Shown: positions 33,763 to 41,489 of the stretch, piece by piece
How positions within the stretch are numbered: position 1 is the stretch's first letter
How the letters are laid out: each line of letters starts with the position of its first letter
NCBI RefSeq assembly: GCF_900230225.1
Contig: NZ_OCNH01000001.1
Location: 1,550,001-1,614,000 of the forward strand
DNA length: 64,000 nt
Origin: Spirosoma fluviale
Lineage (GTDB): Bacteria > Bacteroidota > Bacteroidia > Cytophagales > Spirosomataceae
Direction of reading: 5' to 3'
The notes under the pieces: generated by a model
What the model was told of the DNA's origin: nothing
The model's input: only the letters and a program-made list of their open reading frames with translations
Databases searched by the model: none
Made by a program: the position numbers and the translations under genes

Positions 33763-35403
33763 CTATTGTTTCACCAACTTCACGGTCCGTTTTTTATCAC
33801 CCGAAACCAGGGTCATGATGTATAGGCCAGCGGATAAGTTCAGGTACGGTAAGGTAAAGGCAGTTAGTCCGGCCGATGTATACCGGTTCTGCCAGATGAC
33901 GCGTCCTGCCGTATTCGTCAACGTCGCGTCGAGTGGGGTATTAGGAGTAATTTCGCCCCATTGAACACCCAGCGGTTGCGCATCGCTGAATGGATTTGGG
34001 TAAACCAGCAACTGCCCGTATGATTCGGCGAGTACGGATGCGCGCTCAAAGTTCGGGATGCCATAACCCAGCTGGTCATCGGGACTACCAAACTGACTGC
34101 CCGACTGACGAAGCGCATCGGTTACCTGAGCGGCTGTGAGCGCAGGGTGCGCCTGCCAGAAACCCGCTGCCAGACCCGCTACAAGTGGGGTGGCAAACGA
34201 GGTGCCGTTTCCGGAAACGATCTGCCCGCCTGGACTACCCACAATGGTGCCCTGGCCACGGGCAGCCAGATCGGGCTTGACGCGCCCATCGGCCGAGGGG
34301 CCGAACGAACTGAATGAGGCCCGCACACCGGTTTGATTGACGGCACCAATCGCCAGTACGGATGCCGCATCGGATGGAGCGGACAGGTATCGCCAGGCGC
34401 TGCTCCCTTCGTTACCAGCAGCCACCACGACAACCATGCCTGTTTCTGTCGCAATCTGAGCACCACGGGTCGAGAGAGCGGTTTTACCATCCATATTCTG
34501 GTAGGTGTAACTGGTTGTTGCATCATCGAACTGGGTGTAGCCCAGCGACGAGCTGATAACATCCACGCCAATACTATCGGCATATTCGGCCCCTAAAACC
34601 CAGTTCGCTTCTTCGATCTGCTTTTCAGTGGCGGCATCTTCGGTCCGAATCAGAACAAAGGACGCTTTGTAGGCGGTACCGTACAGTTGCTTGTCGGCGG
34701 TGGCGGCAATGGCCGATAAGCAGGAAAGACCGTGCGAATCATCCTCATAGACACTCGTTTCCTTTTTGACGAAGTCATAGGTTGCCAGAACGCGCTTTTC
34801 GTCGAAAAGTGGTTTCAGAAAGCCCACTTTGTTGCCGTTCAGAAAGCCCGCATCCAGAACACCAATCAACATTCCCTCGCCATGATATCCCTGCTGGTGC
34901 ATTTTGTCGGCTCCTAACTGGGTTATCTGCATTTGTGAATTGCCATAATCTAGTGGACTGTCGTTTGTATTACTGACCGAGCTCACTGTTTTGGAGCTAT
35001 ACGTTTGCTTGTCTGCACTGGCGCGGGCGTTGGCCAGTGACCGGCCAAATTCCAGCCCTTTCACGATGGGGAGTCGCTGAACAGTGGCGATCGTGGCGTC
35101 GGTCGCTTCAACCAGTACGGCGTTGAGCCAGCGGGAGGTAAACCAAATTTTGGCCCCGGCCTGCTGAAGTTGCGACACATAAGCCGGATTTACGGGCAGG
35201 TCGCGCTCCAGAATGCTGATGTTCTGCTTCTGCCGACGCAGGATAGACCGTGGTGACAGAAACTGCTCCGGACGGCTTATACTGTAGGGTGAGTTTGTTT
35301 TGTCGCGCAGTAAAACAAGAAACTTCCGGGTCGACTGCCCGAAACCCGTTATCTGACAAAGTAAGAGAACTACTAAAAGATAACTTACCCTATTCCTTTC
35401 CAT
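33763..35403 (-). CDS. Subtilisin-family (S8) serine protease with T9SS sorting domain
   Basis: The protein has 546 residues from Met 35403. Signal peptide YLLVVLLLCQITGFGQ; an N-terminal prodomain of about 130 residues; then the S8 domain with Asp184 (GMLIGVLDAGFLNG), His224 (YEDDSHGLSCLSAIAAT) and Ser402 (GNGTSFATPLVAGL), with Asn in VVVVAAGNEGSSAW. The last 85 residues (LLVYPNPFSDAQPLGVQW to RTVKLVKQ) form a type A T9SS sorting tail, so it should be a secreted or cell-surface protease. The upstream lipoprotein stop overlaps the start by 14 bases, so the two are coupled. Confidence 0.9.
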   Translation of the reverse strand: MERNRVSYLLVVLLLCQITGFGQSTRKFLVLLRDKTNSPYSISRPEQFLSPRSILRRQKQNISILERDLPVNPAYVSQLQQAGAKIWFTSRWLNAVLVEATDATIATVQRLPIVKGLEFGRSLANARASADKQTYSSKTVSSVSNTNDSPLDYGNSQMQITQLGADKMHQQGYHGEGMLIGVLDAGFLNGNKVGFLKPLFDEKRVLATYDFVKKETSVYEDDSHGLSCLSAIAATADKQLYGTAYKASFVLIRTEDAATEKQIEEANWVLGAEYADSIGVDVISSSLGYTQFDDATTSYTYQNMDGKTALSTRGAQIATETGMVVVVAAGNEGSSAWRYLSAPSDAASVLAIGAVNQTGVRASFSSFGPSADGRVKPDLAARGQGTIVGSPGGQIVSGNGTSFATPLVAGLAAGFWQAHPALTAAQVTDALRQSGSQFGSPDDQLGYGIPNFERASVLAESYGQLLVYPNPFSDAQPLGVQWGEITPNTPLDATLTNTAGRVIWQNRYTSAGLTAFTLPYLNLSAGLYIMTLVSGDKKRTVKLVKQ

Positions 35404-36082
35404 ACGTCTGAATGCGATAGATTTGCCGAATACCATAGTCAATCTGGTTTTTGCCTAAACAGGTCGGTAGGTCAGTGCAGAACTGAAGATACGTACGTTC
35501 TTTATAGATCATTCCGATTTGATGAGCGTAGACATCAACACGTTTAGTCTGTCCAATCAGTGTTGAATCATCCTGAGCAACCACCGTTATAGTGCTCCTG
35601 AATTCTTTACCTGATACGCTGAACGGCTGCCCAACGTTGCGTGCCTCGTACCTGTTGGGTTTAAACACGTTATACCGGTTCCCGTTCCAGATCAACCCAT
35701 CACTTGCCGGGTACAAGAGTTTAACAAAATCCTGACCGTTCTCTGTTCGGATTACTTCATTATTAACCAATCGGACCGACCAGATCGAATCGGGTTGCCA
35801 GGGTTGATCATCGCTGATTCGTCGGTAGCGCAGGAGACGGTAAGCCGGTTGACCGGTAACATCGTTGTAAGCCGGACCAATTGTTTCCTTGAGTCGATAC
35901 GTTCGCTGAACAGGAGGGGTATTTCGGGTGTACTGTGTTTCCTGCACGTCGTAGATGGTATACCGCCCAGTCTCTACTGGTATAAAATCATATTCGGGCA
36001 AAATAGACGCGTCCCTTCCCGACCGACAGCCGCCGAAGGCAGTCCAGAGGAGAATGAGCAGAATGCATATCCGGATTGACAT
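35390..36082 (-). CDS. Lipoprotein coupled to the S8 protease
   Basis: The protein has 230 residues from Met 36082 (MSIRICILLILLWTAFGGC); the earlier in-frame Met adds seven residues before the signal. Lipobox AFGGC, then a beta-rich mature domain of about 210 residues (EYDFIPVETGRYTIYDVQET, RLLRYRRISDDQPWQPDS). No family recognised. The 14-base overlap with the protease gene suggests it escorts or inhibits that enzyme. Confidence 0.7.
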   Translation of the reverse strand: MSIRICILLILLWTAFGGCRSGRDASILPEYDFIPVETGRYTIYDVQETQYTRNTPPVQRTYRLKETIGPAYNDVTGQPAYRLLRYRRISDDQPWQPDSIWSVRLVNNEVIRTENGQDFVKLLYPASDGLIWNGNRYNVFKPNRYEARNVGQPFSVSGKEFRSTITVVAQDDSTLIGQTKRVDVYAHQIGMIYKERTYLQFCTDLPTCLGKNQIDYGIRQIYRIQTYGKE

Positions 36083-36171
36083 ACTAGGGAAAGAATTAGT
36101 CAAGATAGGTATCTAGAGACTTTATGCCAAGCACCTGCCTGATTAGGCATCGGTGGGATAGTTTTTCACGG

Positions 36172-36675
36172 TTAGAAAATTCGGTTCCAGGCAAAACGGA
36201 CGATGAGCAGCAATGCGACAAAACCAACAAGAATGTACGTGAAAGGGACGTAGGAAATGGCGTAAATGCGGGTGCGATCGATGAGCCAGAGAAGCCCCAT
36301 AACCGCCGTAACCATCGTCAGGAAGTTGGATAACTTACCGAAGGCCGGAATGTAGTTGAACGGCAGCTTCCGCTTAATGAGCACAAGGGTGGCTACCATC
36401 GTTAAAATGGGCAGCACCTGCAACGCCAGGTTCATATCCCAGATGCTCTGGCGCTCGAACAGAAAAAGATAGATATTCAGAGTGAGGGCAAACATGCCCG
36501 GTATACAGGCGATGTAGGCCAGGACGGCGTAGACATACCGCCATTTCCAGATTTCTTCGGCCGTTTCGCCCGACCAGAGATTAATTAAAAATGCTCCTGT
36601 AGGAATAGCCATCAGGAGCAAAAACAGAAGTATCGGCTGGCCGGATAAGGTCTCAAATACATCTCGAAGTGTCAT
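36172..36675 (-). CDS. Hypothetical inner-membrane protein
   Basis: The protein has 167 residues with five hydrophobic segments (ILLFLLLMAIPTGAFLINLW, YVYAVLAYIACIPGMFALTL, ALQVLPILTMVATLVLI, FLTMVTAVMGLLWLID, YILVGFVALLLIVRFAW). No family recognised. A 92-base inverted repeat lies just upstream. Confidence 0.7.
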   Translation of the reverse strand: MTLRDVFETLSGQPILLFLLLMAIPTGAFLINLWSGETAEEIWKWRYVYAVLAYIACIPGMFALTLNIYLFLFERQSIWDMNLALQVLPILTMVATLVLIKRKLPFNYIPAFGKLSNFLTMVTAVMGLLWLIDRTRIYAISYVPFTYILVGFVALLLIVRFAWNRIF

Positions 36676-36701
36676 GGCGATAGTTGGTCTAAGCAGGCAA
36701 T

Positions 36702-36793
36702 AGAAAGGTGTACGTGATCAAGTGTAGCACACACATACCTCAAAGTTAGGCATAATGCACACTACTTTTTGACTTGATTACGTACACCTTTCT
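36702..36793. repeat. Inverted repeat with 22-bp arms and 48-base loop
   Basis: Arms 36702-36723 and 36772-36793 match at 21 of 22 positions (core AGAAAGGTGTACGT). The loop has further complementary bits (GTGTAG / CTAC). It lies between the stop of the actin-fold gene (36826) and the start of the membrane protein gene (36675), and could be a terminator, an mRNA stabiliser, or a remnant of a mobile element. Confidence 0.6.
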
Positions 36794-36825
36794 GTTATCT
36801 TAGTCAACCGCCCAGGTCAGTAACG

Positions 36826-37872
36826 CTACTTAAGCGTCAACAGATAGCCGATTGTGAAGTTGGCGTCCCAGTCGAAAATGAACTGATTACAGCCGGTTGC
36901 CTCCGCAATGGATCGGTAAATATTGAGCCCTGCTTTAGACTTTGCGTTCTCCAGTTTATAGGCCGAGGGAGCATCCAGAACCGTATAACGCTCTTTATCT
37001 TTCCGAACGGCTTTGGCCAGTTCGAAAGGAACACCGCCAATGATGAAGCAGGTTTTACGATGGTCGGAAGGGACTTGCTTGGCTTTGGCTTTTACCTCTG
37101 TGGTAACAGTTTCATCGCTGGTGTTATTCTGGAAATATTTCGCTCCATACGTTTCTACTGCCTTGGTAGAGCCCCCTTCTTTCCAGGATATTTTCGTATT
37201 GCCAGACCCAATGTCGACCACGAATGAATTCTCGTCAAATTCGGCGGGGAGCACAGCCTTTAAGGCCAGCGAACCTTCCTGCTCGGGGGTAACAATGTTC
37301 ACTACGTAATTCAGCGACTTCAGTACTTTAATGATTTTGGGTGTTCCCTCGGCCTTCACGGCCCCCGAACTCACTACAAATTGAATATCGCGCCCGCCAA
37401 CCCCGAAATCCAGCATTTTGCCGATATAACTTTTCAGGCCCGTTCGGATGTCTTCGTCCGTTGCCATATTTTCCATGACAAGGCTGTTGTTGAACTCGGC
37501 TTTTTCGAGTTTCCAGCGCTTCTGGTCGTCAATCCGGACAACGAAGGAGTTAAATCCACTTGCCCCTAATTCAACAACGCCCTTAAGCTTCCCATTTTGC
37601 GGCTCAGGAGCCGTGTAGCTAAACGACTGGCGGGGTTGATCGCTGGCTTCACTCTCCGACGAAGTCGAAGAGGATGCACTCGACTCTTCAACTACGCCTT
37701 CGGCTGTTTTGTCGTCGGCACGGGGCAGCGTTCCCGATTCAGCGTATTCTTTATCCTTCGGCGAGAGTTTTCGCAGGGCTTCATTGCCGCCAAAATAACG
37801 GAAAGCGAAGAAAGCAGCGGCCAGGATCAGGGCCGTAATAAGCAGCCGACCGGCTACGGTTAAGCGTTGCAT
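36826..37872 (-). CDS. Membrane-anchored protein with actin/Ppx-GppA-like fold
   Basis: The protein has 348 residues. An N-terminal transmembrane anchor (LLITALILAAAFFAFRYF) and a Ser/Glu-rich linker (about 40-85) are followed by what looks like an ASKHA fold: phosphate-1-like GVVELGASGFNSFVVRIDD (about 98-116), phosphate-2-like FVVDIGSGNTKISW (217-230) and an adenosine-type CFIIGGVPFELAKAV (275-289). EQEGSLALKAVLP resembles the Ppx/GppA region. It may bind ATP or hydrolyse polyphosphate or (p)ppGpp-like ligands. Third gene of a three-gene unit with two coiled-coil proteins. Confidence 0.6.
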   Translation of the reverse strand: MQRLTVAGRLLITALILAAAFFAFRYFGGNEALRKLSPKDKEYAESGTLPRADDKTAEGVVEESSASSSTSSESEASDQPRQSFSYTAPEPQNGKLKGVVELGASGFNSFVVRIDDQKRWKLEKAEFNNSLVMENMATDEDIRTGLKSYIGKMLDFGVGGRDIQFVVSSGAVKAEGTPKIIKVLKSLNYVVNIVTPEQEGSLALKAVLPAEFDENSFVVDIGSGNTKISWKEGGSTKAVETYGAKYFQNNTSDETVTTEVKAKAKQVPSDHRKTCFIIGGVPFELAKAVRKDKERYTVLDAPSAYKLENAKSKAGLNIYRSIAEATGCNQFIFDWDANFTIGYLLTLK

Positions 37873-37886
37873 AGGAAATTAATTTT

Positions 37887-37952
37887 GAATGAGTGATTGA
37901 GCGAATGCTTGAATTAAAGCGGATGAGTGGCTATTCGCTCAATCACTCATTC
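37887..37952 (-). promoter_or_regulatory. Perfect 20-bp inverted repeat between two cluster genes
   Basis: GAATGAGTGATTGAGCGAAT at 37887-37906 is perfectly complementary to 37933-37952, around a 26-base loop, with further partial copies of the GAGCGAAT half. It ends 14 bases upstream of the start codon at 37872, so it could be a terminator/attenuator or a translation control element inside the operon. Confidence 0.55.
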
Positions 37953-37971
37953 GCTCATTGAAAATTTACGA

Positions 37972-38985
37972 TTAGTCAAGCAAATTTTTATACCCGGCGT
38001 CTTTCTGTGGAGCAGGGCCAAGGTTGATGGGCTGGGCCGGAGCATCCAACTGTACCATCCTGAACTCGCCTTTGTTGTAAGCCTCCAGCAAGGCCTCGCC
38101 TTTGTCGGAGAGGATGCCGTTCTGGATGTCCACGCCGTTGATAAAGTCCATTGAAAGGTCCATGGCCCGTTTCATCTCGCCGAGTTTCATGCTCATGTCG
38201 TCCTGAATGTATTCCATCGACTGGTCGAAATAGAATTTCTTGTCCGGATCGCCTTTAAAGATGCTCACGGCTGTTTTTAGCGCATTCGAACTGTCTTTAA
38301 CAATTTGGTATTCGGTTTCTTTGAGCCGGACCTTGATTTCGGTTTCCTTGATAATGTAGTCGGCACTCTGGTTAACCTTTTCCATGAACGCCAGCACGTT
38401 TTTCATGTTCCGCTGGAGAGGCAGTAGCTTTTCGTTCATTTCCTGTAGACCAGCCCCTTCAATTGTTGCCAGTTGAGCCGTTTCGCGCATACCGGGCTTG
38501 TCGCTCAGCGAGTTGGCCTTGTTGGCTTCGGCAAACTTCTGCTTGATGGCTTCGTTATTCTCGTTAATCTTTTTGTTCAGTTTCACCAGCTGCCCGGCCA
38601 GGATATTGATCTGGCCCTGCATTTTCTCCCGCTTTTCTTTCAAATCCTGAATGTAGATTTTCATGATCGCGATGGGGTTTAGCTGGATAACTGTACCCGT
38701 AATACTCCGCATCAGCGACTTGAACAGGAAGAACACCGCCGTCCGAACATCTTTGCTCGTGAACAGGAAAATAAGCACCCCTAGCGCACCCAGCAGAAGC
38801 GACAGTTCGAGGATATTTGACGTAACACGAATCAGGAATTCAATGATTCGATTGAAGTAGACCAGGCCAAAACCGGCCATACCGGCCAGCACAATCATGC
38901 CCAGAACACCTTCGGGGCGGCTCCAGAATGAACGCTTTTCTGCGTCTGCACTGCCGCCAAGTTGGGAAAAATCAGGAGTTGCCAT
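37972..38985 (-). CDS. Membrane protein with long coiled coil (cluster gene 2)
   Basis: The protein has 337 residues. Two hydrophobic segments near the N-terminus (LGMIVLAGMAGFGLVYFNRI and ILELSLLLGALGVLIFLF) are followed by a cytoplasmic coiled coil (about 105-245: IYIQDLKEKREKMQGQINIL, NENNEAIKQKFAEANKAN, VNQSADYIIKETEIKVRLKE). The helical pattern recalls PspA/Vipp1 (ESCRT-III-like) or TerY-associated proteins, but no homology is established. The C-terminal tail is Pro/Gln-rich and ends DAGYKNLLD. Second gene of a cluster with the coiled-coil gene upstream (115-base gap) and the actin-fold gene downstream. Confidence 0.65.
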   Translation of the reverse strand: MATPDFSQLGGSADAEKRSFWSRPEGVLGMIVLAGMAGFGLVYFNRIIEFLIRVTSNILELSLLLGALGVLIFLFTSKDVRTAVFFLFKSLMRSITGTVIQLNPIAIMKIYIQDLKEKREKMQGQINILAGQLVKLNKKINENNEAIKQKFAEANKANSLSDKPGMRETAQLATIEGAGLQEMNEKLLPLQRNMKNVLAFMEKVNQSADYIIKETEIKVRLKETEYQIVKDSSNALKTAVSIFKGDPDKKFYFDQSMEYIQDDMSMKLGEMKRAMDLSMDFINGVDIQNGILSDKGEALLEAYNKGEFRMVQLDAPAQPINLGPAPQKDAGYKNLLD

Positions 38986-39100
38986 GTAAGGATTTACGAT
39001 TTTGGAAATATAAGTTGGACTTACAAAATGGGTAATTATGGGTTAACGGTGGCTCTGAACAAAGCAGTGTACAGTGTCCTCGTCCTTCGTATTTTGTAAA

Positions 39101-39808
39101 TCATTTCAGGTATTGCGCCATTTTGGCAATGTCGTCTTTAATTTGGTTCACAAAGTGTGCAAACGTATTCTCGTAATTCTGCCGGTTTTGGGTGATTTTG
39201 GTACTTTGTTCCAAGATTTCACCGGTAATGGCCGTCAGGCGGTTTGTGTTGGCATCAATCTGTTTCTGAATCTCAACCAACTGCTTTGCCAGCGCATTGT
39301 TTTCCGTTTGCAGTCGTTTTTCTTCGTTTTGCAGACCGCCCACTCGTTCAGCCAACGCGTTTTCTACGCTCTTGCTGAACCCCTCCCGGTCTTTGTTCAG
39401 CGCCGAAATATACCCATTCGCGGTGTTATTCAGTATGTTTGGGTCGCTGCCCCCCCCGAGGGCTTTGAAACTCGCCCAGGCCGCCTGAAACTGTTTGTCT
39501 TCGGGTAATCCCAGATTGCTCAGACTCCGGAGGGTTTCGCGAAATTCAAAATAGTCGGGACCGGGTGGATTATTCTGCGCCAGCACATCGGCAAAATGCT
39601 CGGCAAATTTCGAGTCTATCGCTCCGGTCGTACCAACATTGGCACTAGCCACTGTTGGTGCCGATGGAGTAATTGGCGAACCCGTAACGGGTGGCGAAGG
39701 GCGGGGAGCGGCCGGTGCCGGTGGTGTTCCTGTAGCAATAGCGGGCTCTTCTTCTTTAACGAAGAATCCCAGAATTTTACGACCAAGTGATTTATCAGGT
39801 TCTGCCAT
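39101..39808 (-). CDS. Soluble coiled-coil protein (cluster gene 1)
   Basis: The protein has 235 residues from Met 39808 (the earlier Met adds eight residues). It has a short basic start (MAEPDKSLGRKILGFFVKEE), a Pro/Ala/Thr linker (about 20-60), a helical globular part (FAEHFADVLAQNNPPGPDYF) and a strong C-terminal coiled coil (about 150-235: NEEKRLQTENNALAKQLVEI, QIDANTNRLTAITGEILEQS). No family recognised. It heads the three-gene unit leading to the membrane coiled-coil and actin-fold proteins. Confidence 0.65.
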   Translation of the reverse strand: MAEPDKSLGRKILGFFVKEEEPAIATGTPPAPAAPRPSPPVTGSPITPSAPTVASANVGTTGAIDSKFAEHFADVLAQNNPPGPDYFEFRETLRSLSNLGLPEDKQFQAAWASFKALGGGSDPNILNNTANGYISALNKDREGFSKSVENALAERVGGLQNEEKRLQTENNALAKQLVEIQKQIDANTNRLTAITGEILEQSTKITQNRQNYENTFAHFVNQIKDDIAKMAQYLK

Positions 39809-40055
39809 AGTTGTCTGTTGTTTCGGGGTCACCCGATGGTGGGATGCCCGTTCGTTGAAAGACTGAGCAATGTTACGAGGTTCCCCCCATTCCTACAATA
39901 GCGGATTTGGCCGAACGGTTACGGGACTTGACAAAATGCTACAGGGAATGACGGTTTATTAGCCACACTTGTAGGTTACGTGTTGTTGAAGGCACTTTTC
40001 CCGGTTTGTCATGCCGTCATCGAACAGAAAGCCGGAAGTCGGTGCCTGGTATGGA

Positions 40056-40733
40056 TTATTCCACCACCCATTTTTCCATCCGTTCCTTAAATGTAGCCAC
40101 TTTAGGTTCCGAAACGAGGTGAATGTACATGTTATACGGGTTATGGCGGTAATAATCCTGATGGTACACTTCGGCAGGGTAGAAGACCGTGAAAGGCACA
40201 ACTTGTGTAACAACCCGGCCCTGGTGGTGCCCTGACGCGTTTTCCAGCTGAATGGCCGCGCTGATACGGGCTTTTTCGCCCAGGGTTCGGTAGAAAATGG
40301 CCGATCGATAGTGTTTGCCAATATCAGGCCCCTGCCGATTGAGCTGCGTTGCATCATGACCGGCAAAGAACGCATCCAGCAGAACGTCGTACGAAATAAC
40401 CGCCGGGTTATAGTAAACCTGTACGGCTTCGGCATGACCGGTTTGGTCGGTGCCCACCTGCTCGTAGGTTGGGAAGGCAAGGTCACCACCGGCGTAGCCC
40501 GAAACAACGGCCCGAATGCCCTTCAATAATTGCATTTCCTCCTGAACGGCCCAAAAACAGCCGCCCGCAAATGTGGCCACGGCTTCACCCGGTTGCAAAG
40601 CCGGAAGCTTTGCGGGATTAATGTCGATAACCGTGCTGGCTTTCGATTCATCCGTCTTCTGTCGACAGGCCGGCAAGACAATTGTACCGATAATCAGCCA
40701 TCCGGCCAGCAGCAGAAACGTTTTTCGAGTCAT
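40056..40733 (-). CDS. msrA: Peptide methionine sulfoxide reductase MsrA, lipoprotein form
   Basis: The protein has 225 residues from Met 40733. A lipoprotein signal (LLLAGWLIIGTIVLPAC) precedes the MsrA domain with the catalytic Cys in ATFAGGCFWAVQEEMQLL, GYAGGDLAFPTYEQVGTDQT, GHAEAVQVYYNP and FPAEVYHQDYYRHNPYN. MsrA reduces methionine-S-sulfoxide using thioredoxin or another reductant. The lipobox places it in the envelope, so it would repair exported proteins, in the manner of MsrPQ-like quality control. The start at 40778 would add a non-signal leader. Confidence 0.9.
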   Translation of the reverse strand: MTRKTFLLLAGWLIIGTIVLPACRQKTDESKASTVIDINPAKLPALQPGEAVATFAGGCFWAVQEEMQLLKGIRAVVSGYAGGDLAFPTYEQVGTDQTGHAEAVQVYYNPAVISYDVLLDAFFAGHDATQLNRQGPDIGKHYRSAIFYRTLGEKARISAAIQLENASGHHQGRVVTQVVPFTVFYPAEVYHQDYYRHNPYNMYIHLVSEPKVATFKERMEKWVVE

Positions 40734-40804
40734 CGTAGTGAGCGTGTGTTTATCTTTGTGTGTATTGACCGTATCCATCCATTATTGACTAATCATTACG
40801 CCTT

Positions 40805-41401
40805 ATGTCGCTTACGACCTTAGGTCTCGAACTTCCTACCGACCCGCGCTGGGTCGACATTGCCAGCATGAATATCGGAGAAATTCTGGTCGATCATGCC
40901 TGGTGTGAGCAAAAAGCCGCGTCGTCCTGCATATCGCTCATTGTTATGTACACCCATAAAGTGGAGTTGGTGGAGGTGCTTACCCCCATTGTTGCCGAAG
41001 AATGGGGACACTTTCAGCGGGTATTGAAAGAACTGCGCAAGCGAAACATTCCGCTGGGACGGCAGCGCAAAGACGACTACGTAAATGAACTACGGTCGCG
41101 GGTGCGCCGGTCCATTGGTGACCAGCACGAGCAGATGATGGATAACCTGCTCATCAACGCCCTGATCGAAGCCCGGAGCTGTGAGCGTTTCAAACTCCTT
41201 TCGGAACACATCGCCGACGAGAGCTTACGAACGTTTTATCGGGAACTGATGATTTCGGAAGCCGGACATTACCGCACCTTTATCGAACTGGCGGAAACCT
41301 ACTTGCCCGCCAGCCGCGTTCGGGAGCGCTGGAAAGAATTTCTGGCCGTAGAAGCCGATATTATGGCCACTATGGCTGTTCGGGGAGATCGCATGCATTG
41401 A
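40805..41401 (+). CDS. miaE: tRNA-(ms2io6A) hydroxylase MiaE family
   Basis: The protein has 198 residues with a helical di-iron fold. Iron-site signatures are LVDHAWCEQKAAS, VAEEWGHFQRVLKELRKRN, LIEARSCERFKLLSEH and SEAGHYRTFIELAE, spaced as in MiaE. MiaE hydroxylates the isopentenyl group of ms2i6A37 in tRNAs reading UNN codons. The tRNA substrate depends on MiaA and MiaB, which are not in the window. A monofunctional tRNA-modification gene standing alone here; divergent from msrA with a 71-base gap. Confidence 0.9.
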   Translation: MSLTTLGLELPTDPRWVDIASMNIGEILVDHAWCEQKAASSCISLIVMYTHKVELVEVLTPIVAEEWGHFQRVLKELRKRNIPLGRQRKDDYVNELRSRVRRSIGDQHEQMMDNLLINALIEARSCERFKLLSEHIADESLRTFYRELMISEAGHYRTFIELAETYLPASRVRERWKEFLAVEADIMATMAVRGDRMH

Positions 41402-41489
41402 AGAGTTGGCCAATGAAAGGGCTGGTCAGTGAATGACAAGTTGTATCTTTACTGTTCGGCTAAACAAGAATCCGACTCGCCGACCAATA

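Noticed and set aside
39959-40507. Minus-strand frame overlapping msrA
   Set aside because: Different frame within msrA; the Arg/Thr-rich product is not protein-like.
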